Shown here: positions 31,529 through 36,584 of the stretch, in pieces
How the letters are laid out: each line of letters starts with the position of its first letter
Numbering within the stretch: the stretch's first letter is position 1
DNA from: Oscillospiraceae bacterium
Lineage (GTDB): Bacteria; Bacillota; Clostridia; Oscillospirales; Ruminococcaceae
Length of the DNA stretch: 36,584 bases
Direction of reading: 5' to 3'
Assembly: GCA_028694405.1 (NCBI GenBank)
Contig: JAQUTM010000002.1
Coordinates: 1-36,584, forward strand
Notes under the pieces: generated by a model
What the model was told of the DNA's origin: nothing
Databases searched by the model: none
What the model saw: only the letters and a program-made list of their open reading frames with translations
Made by a program: the position numbers and the translations under genes

Positions 31529-31969
31529 TTAAATGCCAAGCAGCTGCTTTATTTTTGTTACATACCGCCGCGAGGCATAAGTAACCGCGCCGTTGCACAT
31601 ACAAACGCAAACGGTTCCCACAAAGCTAACGTCAAAGCTCTTCGTCTTTTTCAGGTTAATCATTTCGCTGTTGGATATGCGCACAAACTGTGCCACATTT
31701 AGCCTTTCCTCCAGCTCGTAAAGGCGCAGCTTTATGGTATAGCTTCCGTTTTGGGTTTCGGCTATGGTTTTTTTGTCCATGGTGTAAATGCGTACAATCT
31801 CCTCCGGCTGCAAAATTTCAAACTTATCGTCCCGCTGTCCCGTAAGTATAAACGGCGTCTCCTGCGCAAGCTTTTTTGCCAGCGCCTGTACTGCCGGCGT
31901 TACACAGCTTGTAACAATAACCACCTTTGGCTGTGCCGCGTGGTCGTCTATGCTAATTTCAACCTGCAT
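31529..31969 (-). CDS. LytTR-domain DNA-binding protein
   Basis: This 146-aa regulator consists of a short N-terminal part (1-45) and a LytTR DNA-binding domain. The latter includes LQPEEIVRIYTMDKKTIAET, LYELEERLNVAQFVRISNSEMINLKK (in part: FVRISNSEMINLKK) and a final ASRRYVTKIKQLLG. There is no receiver domain, as is usual for LytTR-DUF3021 pairs. GGGAGGTGA precedes the ATG at 31969. Two direct repeats 21 bp apart sit just upstream of its promoter, the expected site for a LytTR dimer, so the pair is probably self-activated. Confidence 0.92.
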   Translation of the reverse strand: MQVEISIDDHAAQPKVVIVTSCVTPAVQALAKKLAQETPFILTGQRDDKFEILQPEEIVRIYTMDKKTIAETQNGSYTIKLRLYELEERLNVAQFVRISNSEMINLKKTKSFDVSFVGTVCVCMCNGAVTYASRRYVTKIKQLLGI

Positions 31970-31994
31970 GGGCTCACCTCCCTGTTCTGCTTTT

Positions 31995-32023
31995 ATTATA
32001 AAAAAAACGGCGACGCATTTCTA
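31995..32023 (-). promoter_or_regulatory. Promoter of the LytTR-DUF3021 pair
   Basis: On the minus strand TATAAT (32000-31995) is preceded at 17 bp by TAGAAA (32023-32018). The poor -35 box fits a promoter that needs an activator. Confidence 0.7.
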
Positions 32024-32033
32024 CCGTTTTAAG

Positions 32034-32062
32034 CCAATCGGTCGCTTTTAAACACCAAACGG
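32034..32062 (-). promoter_or_regulatory. LytTR-type direct repeats
   Basis: On the minus strand CCGTTTGG and CCGATTGG lie exactly 21 bp apart, each followed by a TTTAAAA or TTAAAA stretch. LytTR proteins bind two direct repeats with about 21-bp spacing just upstream of the -35 box, as here. Confidence 0.65.
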
Positions 32063-32085
32063 TGGTTGCGGCGGTTTACACTGCC

Positions 32086-32114
32086 TTGCGCCTGTGTCGG
32101 CTGCGTGTTAAAAT
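32086..32114 (+). promoter_or_regulatory. Possible promoter ahead of the 32486 gene
   Basis: TTGCGC (32086-32091), a 17-bp spacer and TAAAAT (32109-32114). It closely resembles the promoter of the MFS gene at 34946-34974, including the text after the -10 box. It would produce a leader of about 365 bases. Confidence 0.5.
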
Positions 32115-32485
32115 AAATTCAAAACAAGCTTTACCGCGTCTCGTCGGCCGCTACGGCCATTAAAATTGTAATGCATTTGCCCCCCTGCTATTGTACAAAT
32201 GTACATCACTTTTGCCCTATCCTATTAGATATAGGCAAATGTCGCCGCGCCGCTCAAGCAAAAAGGCGCACACGTCAACCACCGTCTTAAATGTAAAAAC
32301 AGCAGTATCCCGGCAAACGCAAAAACGGTTGCCGTCAAGCGGGCGCATACCCCAAACCGTTTTTACTGTACGGCAATTCTACCTTCTTTTTTAAAATTGG
32401 GGTTTCAAAGCTTATTGCCTTACCTGTCTGTGAAAAAAAAGCAATGCATTTGCAGGCTTTTTGCGCTGTATAAAAAGGAGCAACC
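32115..32485 (+). other. Long untranslated leader or small-RNA region
   Basis: There is no supported gene here. It contains a perfect 10-bp stem AAAAACGGTT/AACCGTTTTT (32321-32330 and 32355-32364), which could end a small RNA begun at the upstream promoter or act as an attenuator. There is also a TATCCTATTAGATATA stretch near 32218. Confidence 0.4.
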
Positions 32486-33043
32486 ATGAAACAACGACTT
32501 ATGCACAACCTAACCGCCGGCATGGGTATGGTGGCAGGCTTTTGCTTTGCCATAGCCAGCGGGCTGCCGCCCAAAATTGCCTTTTTGGCAGCATTTATAT
32601 TGGGCGTTGTCATTTTGCGCGGCTTTCGCCGCAAGGCGCGCCTACAGCGGCAGCTGGACGACACCCCCCTGCGCGCAAACACCACACACCTGCGGTACAC
32701 CGTACCTGCCACCCCAAACGCCTGCATACAGGCGCTGTCAAAAAAACAAAAAACCGACACCATGGCATATGTGTTTAGCTGGAACGACCAAAAGCAGACA
32801 GGCGTGCTGCTGTTAAAGCCCCAAACCCGCCCCGGCGGCAGCTTATACGACGTAACCTACACCGTATCGTTTACCCAAAACCAAGCCGGCCAAACGGTGC
32901 TTGCTTTACACTGGGCAGACGCCACTGCCTCGCCCCGCTTAAGCGGCGCACCCTTTTACTGGATTGACGACTTTTTAGCCCAAAAGCTAAGCGCCGCACG
33001 CATAGAGGCAGCCCCAACCGCCAAAGCACCAAATACCTTATAA
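32486..33043 (+). CDS. Membrane protein of unknown function
   Basis: I do not recognise this 185-aa protein. Two membrane helices lie at about 8-27 and 30-45. A basic segment (RGFRRKARLQRQ) follows, then a soluble domain (about 65-170) rich in beta strands (YDVTYTVSFTQNQAGQTVLALHW). That domain may bind a ligand or partner on the inner side. AAGGAG lies 6 bases before the ATG. The gene stands alone between the LytTR pair and the hydrogenase-like sensor. Confidence 0.75.
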   Translation: MKQRLMHNLTAGMGMVAGFCFAIASGLPPKIAFLAAFILGVVILRGFRRKARLQRQLDDTPLRANTTHLRYTVPATPNACIQALSKKQKTDTMAYVFSWNDQKQTGVLLLKPQTRPGGSLYDVTYTVSFTQNQAGQTVLALHWADATASPRLSGAPFYWIDDFLAQKLSAARIEAAPTAKAPNTL

Positions 33044-33107
33044 CCGATAGGTAAATGGGTTAATTTGTATTTTATTGCATAATTTTACATAATTTGTAAT
33101 ATTCTGT

Positions 33108-33136
33108 TTGATTTTTTGGTATTATTGTATTATTAT
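33108..33136 (+). promoter_or_regulatory. Sigma-A promoter of the hydrogenase-like sensor gene
   Basis: TTGATT (33108-33113), a 17-bp spacer and TATTAT (33131-33136) lie in very AT-rich DNA 65 bp before the ATG at 33202, which has AAGGTGG upstream. Confidence 0.65.
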
Positions 33137-33201
33137 AAACATGGTATATCTTATTTTATATGTTATATATATCTAATTTTACATAAAAAGGTGGTACGCG
33201 C

Positions 33202-34815
33202 ATGGCACAAAATTTAATTTTCACCGACGAGCAGCTTTGCTTTGGCTGTAACAAGTGCATTTTAAAATGCCCCACCCACGCCAATGACGCTATTTTATCA
33301 AACGGCGAAAATAAAATTCACATAAATGCCACCCGCTGCGTGGGCTGCGGTGCATGTATTACCGTGTGTGACCACGAGGCGCGCAGCTTTAACGATGACA
33401 CCCAGCGCTTTTTTGAAGATTTGGCAGCAGGGGTGCCCATCTCGGTTATTGTTGCACCTGCCGCGCGCACCAACTTTCAAAACCTTGAAAATTTATTCGG
33501 CTACCTAAAAAGCTGCGGCGTAAACTTGATTTATGACGTATCCTACGGCGCCGACATTTGCACATGGGGCTACATAAGGGCAATACAGCAGCAAAACCTG
33601 CAAACGGTCATTGCCCAGCCCTGCCCCGTTGTTGTAAACTACATTGAAAAATTTGCCCCCCACCTTATCCCCTGCCTTGCGCCTATTCAAAGCCCTGCGC
33701 TGTGCACCGCCATTTATCTGCGCAAATATGCTCAAAACACCGATAAACTCGCCTTTTTATCCCCCTGCGTTGCCAAAAAGGACGAGTTTGATGACGACAA
33801 CACCCACGGCCATGTCAGCTATAACGTAACCTACAAAAAGCTGCTTGCCTATCTGCAAAAAAAAGGCGTAAACCTCTCTGCCTTTGCCCCCGCAGGGTAC
33901 GACAATCCGGCGGGCGCGTGGGGGGTTACGTTTTCGCGTCCCGGCGGCTTAAAGGAAAACGTGCGTTTTTATCTTGGCGATGACGCGTGGATTAAGCAAG
34001 TAGAGGGCACCGACCACCTTACCGCATATTTTAACCAGTACGCCGCCGCAGCAAAGGCGCATAAGCCGCTGCCGCTTTTGGTGGACGTTTTAAATTGTGA
34101 GGACGGCTGTAATTTGGGCACAGGTACAGCAAAGGCTGTTGCCTATGACGACATTGACTACACCCTTAACAAGCGCAAGGCAGCCGTTACCAAGCAGGAC
34201 ATGGCAAAGGTAGCCGCCTACTTTGATGATACGCTGGACGTTACCGATTTTTACCGCACCTACACCGATAAAAGCGGCCAGCTGCCCGCAGATAATATTG
34301 CCGCCATTGAGGAAGTGTTTCATCAGCTTGGCAAGCACACCGAAAAGGACCGCAACGTAAACTGTTTTTGCTGCGGCTACGGCAGCTGCCAAAGCTTTGC
34401 CCTTGCGGTGGCAAACGGCCATAACCACAAAGAAAACTGTATCCGCTACGCGCAGGTGGCAAACGCCCAAAAGCTGACGTCCTTTGACGATATGATTGCA
34501 CAATTTACCGCCGAAATGTCGCGCATGAACCAGGACATTCAAGCGGTAACAAAGTCGTCCCGCACGTTAAACGATATTTCTATGCAGACGAAAATTATCT
34601 CCATAAACGCCAGTATCGAGGCAGCCATTGCAGGCAGCGCCGGACGGGGGTTTTCGGTAATTGCCCACGAGATGAAAAACTTGGCGGAAAAATCCGCCGC
34701 CGAAAACCAGCAAAACACCGACAACGCCACACAGCTGCTTAGCCAAATTGACGGTATCAACACCGCACTGGAGCAAATTCGACAGGAGCTGCACCACGTT
34801 ATGCAGCAGGATTAA
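33202..34815 (+). CDS. Sensory [FeFe]-hydrogenase-like protein with a methyl-accepting signalling tip
   Basis: This 537-aa soluble protein combines iron-sulfur domains with a chemoreceptor output. Residues 10-60 bind two [4Fe-4S] clusters (CFGCNKCILKCP and CVGCGACITVC). An H-cluster domain follows, with Cys141 in AQPCPVV, Cys189 in SPCVAKKDEF, and Cys299/Cys303 in NCEDGCNLG, so all four H-cluster ligands are kept. The proton-transfer cysteine of the usual TSCCP motif is Pro here, typical of slow sensory types. Cysteines 388-413 form another FeS domain (CFCCGYGSC...C). Residues 425-537 are a coiled coil with a divergent methyl-accepting hairpin (MQTKIISINASIEAAIAG). It may sense hydrogen or redox state and signal to CheA/CheW. 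A strong terminator follows. Confidence 0.88.
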   Translation: MAQNLIFTDEQLCFGCNKCILKCPTHANDAILSNGENKIHINATRCVGCGACITVCDHEARSFNDDTQRFFEDLAAGVPISVIVAPAARTNFQNLENLFGYLKSCGVNLIYDVSYGADICTWGYIRAIQQQNLQTVIAQPCPVVVNYIEKFAPHLIPCLAPIQSPALCTAIYLRKYAQNTDKLAFLSPCVAKKDEFDDDNTHGHVSYNVTYKKLLAYLQKKGVNLSAFAPAGYDNPAGAWGVTFSRPGGLKENVRFYLGDDAWIKQVEGTDHLTAYFNQYAAAAKAHKPLPLLVDVLNCEDGCNLGTGTAKAVAYDDIDYTLNKRKAAVTKQDMAKVAAYFDDTLDVTDFYRTYTDKSGQLPADNIAAIEEVFHQLGKHTEKDRNVNCFCCGYGSCQSFALAVANGHNHKENCIRYAQVANAQKLTSFDDMIAQFTAEMSRMNQDIQAVTKSSRTLNDISMQTKIISINASIEAAIAGSAGRGFSVIAHEMKNLAEKSAAENQQNTDNATQLLSQIDGINTALEQIRQELHHVMQQD

Positions 34816-34880
34816 CCGCTAAGCGCGGGGTTTCTTTGCTCAAAATAAGCTATTTGTTTCCATCTTTCCCCCCAAAAAAA

Positions 34881-34927
34881 GCAGACGCGCCGCAAAGCCT
34901 TAGGCTGTGGCGTGTCTGCTTTTTTTT
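34881..34927 (+). terminator. Terminator of the hydrogenase-like sensor gene
   Basis: GCAGACGCGCC pairs with GGCGTGTCTGC (one G-U) and is followed by eight T. Confidence 0.93.
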
Positions 34928-34945
34928 AGCCGACATAGCGCCGCG

Positions 34946-34974
34946 TTGCGTTTTGCCTGCGTGGGTGTTAAAAT
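34946..34974 (+). promoter_or_regulatory. Promoter of the MFS transporter gene
   Basis: TTGCGT (34946-34951), a 17-bp spacer and TAAAAT (34969-34974) lie 44 bp before the ATG at 35019. Confidence 0.65.
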
Positions 34975-35018
34975 AAATGGAAACAGCCATTATATTGTGT
35001 TGCAGGAGTAACTTTGAC

Positions 35019-36278
35019 ATGATTAAAAACAATAAAAATCCAATAAAATACGCTTGCTATATGGTAAATATCTCTATGTCTGTGGTGGCGGCTTTGTCCC
35101 CCTTGTTGTTTCTAACCTTCCGAAGCCTCTATTCCATCTCGTTTTCCATGCTTGGCGCACTTGTTTTTTTAAACTTTTGCACCCAGCTTACAGTAGATTT
35201 AATCCTGTCCTTTTATGCGCAAAAATTCAATATTCCTAAGCTGATAAAGGTTATCCCCGTCCTAACTGCGGCTGGACTGTTTATTTACGCCGTATTTCCT
35301 TTTGTGTTTCCCGGCCACACCTATACGGGGCTTGTAATCGGCACTCTTATTTTTTCCGCGTCAGGCGGCCTTGCCGAAGCGCTGATAAGCCCTGTAATTG
35401 CCGCCCTGCCTGCCCAAAACCCCCAAAAAGAAATGAGTAAGCTGCACTCTGTCTACGCGTGGGGCGTTGTGGCGGTGGTTGTTATCAGCACCCTTTTGCT
35501 ACAGCTGCTTGGCAGAGAAAACTGGCAGTGGGTGGCTATTTTGTGGATAGCGGTACCGCTTATTTCATTTTGTCTGTTTTTAAACTCCGCCGTTCCCCTG
35601 TTGCAAATGCCACAAAATGCCGCTCACGTTTTTTCTCTGATAAAGCAAAAGGATTTTCTCGTTTGCTTTGTGTGCATTTTTTTAAGCGGCATCAGCGAGG
35701 GCACCATGTCTCAATGGAGCTCGGGCTATATGGAACAGGCGCTGCATATTCCAAAGGTTTGGGGCGATATTTTTGGTGTTGCCATGTTTGCGGTAATGCT
35801 TGGCATTGGCCGCACCTGCTACGCCAAATACGGAAAAGACATCTACAAAGCCTTAGCCCTCGGCGCCGCCGGCACCACTCTTTGCTACCTTGTGGCAACG
35901 GTTACAAACACGCCGCTTGTGGGGCTTATTTCGTGCGTAATGACAGGTCTTTGTGTGGCAATGCTGTGGCCGGGCAGCTTAATTGTGGCGGCGGATAAAT
36001 TTCCTGCCGGCGGTGTAGCGGTTTTTGCGCTTATGGCTGCCGGCGGAGACCTTGGCGGTGCGGTGGGTCCCCAGCTGGTAGGCACCGTTACGGATATTGC
36101 GCTGTCATGGGATTTTTTGCGTCCCTTGTCCGCCGCTTTTTGTATAACGGCAGAGCAATGCGCCATGAAAATCGGTTTGCTGGCGGCAATTCCCTTTCCG
36201 TTGCTTGCCGCGGTCCTCTATTTTAAGCTTTACAAAAAGCAAACCCACCCCGCCGCCCTTACCGCAAAGCAGCCGTGA
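35019..36278 (+). CDS. Major facilitator superfamily transporter
   Basis: This 419-aa membrane protein has about 12 helices in two halves, with the central loop near residue 200-215 (NAAHVFSLIKQKDFLVC). Its general look is that of sugar/polyol or efflux MFS proteins of Clostridia (GGLAEALISPVIAALP in the first half, GGDLGGAVGPQLVG in the second). The substrate is not predictable. I chose the ATG at 35019, with GGAG 11 bases upstream, because the upstream in-frame start lies inside the promoter-leader. The last codons (AAGCAGCCGTGA) are themselves the first unit of the tandem repeat that follows. Confidence 0.88.
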   Translation: MIKNNKNPIKYACYMVNISMSVVAALSPLLFLTFRSLYSISFSMLGALVFLNFCTQLTVDLILSFYAQKFNIPKLIKVIPVLTAAGLFIYAVFPFVFPGHTYTGLVIGTLIFSASGGLAEALISPVIAALPAQNPQKEMSKLHSVYAWGVVAVVVISTLLLQLLGRENWQWVAILWIAVPLISFCLFLNSAVPLLQMPQNAAHVFSLIKQKDFLVCFVCIFLSGISEGTMSQWSSGYMEQALHIPKVWGDIFGVAMFAVMLGIGRTCYAKYGKDIYKALALGAAGTTLCYLVATVTNTPLVGLISCVMTGLCVAMLWPGSLIVAADKFPAGGVAVFALMAAGGDLGGAVGPQLVGTVTDIALSWDFLRPLSAAFCITAEQCAMKIGLLAAIPFPLLAAVLYFKLYKKQTHPAALTAKQP

Positions 36279-36505
36279 AGTAAGTACATAGCCGCCATGC
36301 AAGTAAGCAGCCGTGAAGTATGCGTAAGCAACCATGAAACGCGTAAGCAACCATGAAACGCGTAAGCAACCATGAAACGCGTAAGCAACCGAAACGCGTG
36401 CAAGCAACCGAGACGCGTGCAAGCAACCATGAAGTGCGTAAGCAACCATGAAGTGCCTAAGCAGCCGCGAAACACACAAGCAATCGTGAAACGCGTAAGC
36501 AGACT
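36270..36505. repeat. 19-bp tandem repeat array overlapping the MFS gene end
   Basis: About eleven units related to GCGTAAGCAACCATGAAAC run from the last codons of the MFS gene to about 36505. The middle three are identical; outer ones diverge (CCGTGAAGTA, CCGAGACGC, CCGCGAAACAC) and vary in length by a few bases. There are no unique spacers. Long open frames on the minus strand here are by-products of the repeat. The remaining 36506-36584 shows no feature. Confidence 0.88.
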
Positions 36506-36584
36506 TAAAAAAGCACTCGCAAAAAACCGCTGTAATAGGCCATTCCTCCAGATAAATTTACCCCTACAGCCCCCTGCGCGCAAG

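Noticed and set aside
34288..34302. GATAATATTGCC as a fifth copy of the phage element
   Set aside because: It lies inside the hydrogenase-like coding sequence, lacks the flanking conserved bases, and has no phage gene next to it.
36105..36583. Two long open frames on the minus strand over the 19-bp array
   Set aside because: They arise because the repeat happens to lack stops in those frames; composition is repetitive, there is no ribosome-binding site, and they run antiparallel into the MFS gene.

Overview
The window looks like chromosome from an anaerobic, chemotactic Gram-positive bacterium of the Clostridia, probably Oscillospirales/Ruminococcaceae-like. This is inferred from strong GGAGG ribosome-binding sites, sigma-A promoters with 17-bp spacers, A/S/T-rich lipoprotein linkers, a TcdE-type holin, an XkdX-type tail protein, a LytTR-DUF3021 pair and a sensory [FeFe]-hydrogenase-like protein. 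No rRNA, tRNA, transposase, integrase or CRISPR array was seen.

Left part (1-13135), metabolic and signalling genes. On the minus strand a LacI-type regulator heads a tripartite tricarboxylate transporter operon (tctC, tctB, tctA) followed by a Gfo/Idh/MocA dehydrogenase that runs off the window. Two near-identical operators flank its promoter, 209 bp apart. Then come a PAP2-like membrane protein with an XRE regulator, a membrane diguanylate cyclase, and a secreted M3-type peptidase behind a small unknown gene. On the plus strand lies a sensor diguanylate cyclase broken by a -1 frameshift at a run of seven T. After it come an array of fifteen 22/25-bp hairpin-forming repeats and a strong terminator.

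Middle part (13251-29852), the main interest. Thirteen minus-strand genes encode a podovirus-like virion and lysis set in assembly order: portal, zinc ribbon, scaffold candidate, N4-gp56-type capsid, small head protein, adaptor, beta-propeller-like tail nozzle, tail fibre, small tail protein, XkdX, GH25 endolysin, holin and an Ala-rich protein. They fall into four blocks separated by ordinary cellular genes: a chemoreceptor, a SnoaL-like protein, a ZIP metal transporter, an alpha/beta hydrolase and a small membrane protein. Each block starts with the same 27-28 bp element (core ACGGATAATATTGCAGAATA on the minus strand), which lacks a consistent -35 box. No terminase, integrase, replication gene or phage repressor is visible. 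All the virion genes are intact. This layout suggests a domesticated, co-regulated particle (gene-transfer-agent-like) or a defective prophage under an unknown dedicated transcription factor or polymerase.

Right part (29976-36584), cellular genes again. There is a small HTH regulator with a DUF6773-like membrane protein, and a LytTR-DUF3021 pair with 21-bp-spaced direct repeats at its promoter. These are followed by an unknown membrane protein, a hydrogenase-like redox sensor fused to a chemoreceptor signalling tip, and an MFS transporter. A 19-bp tandem repeat array begins inside the last codons of the transporter gene.
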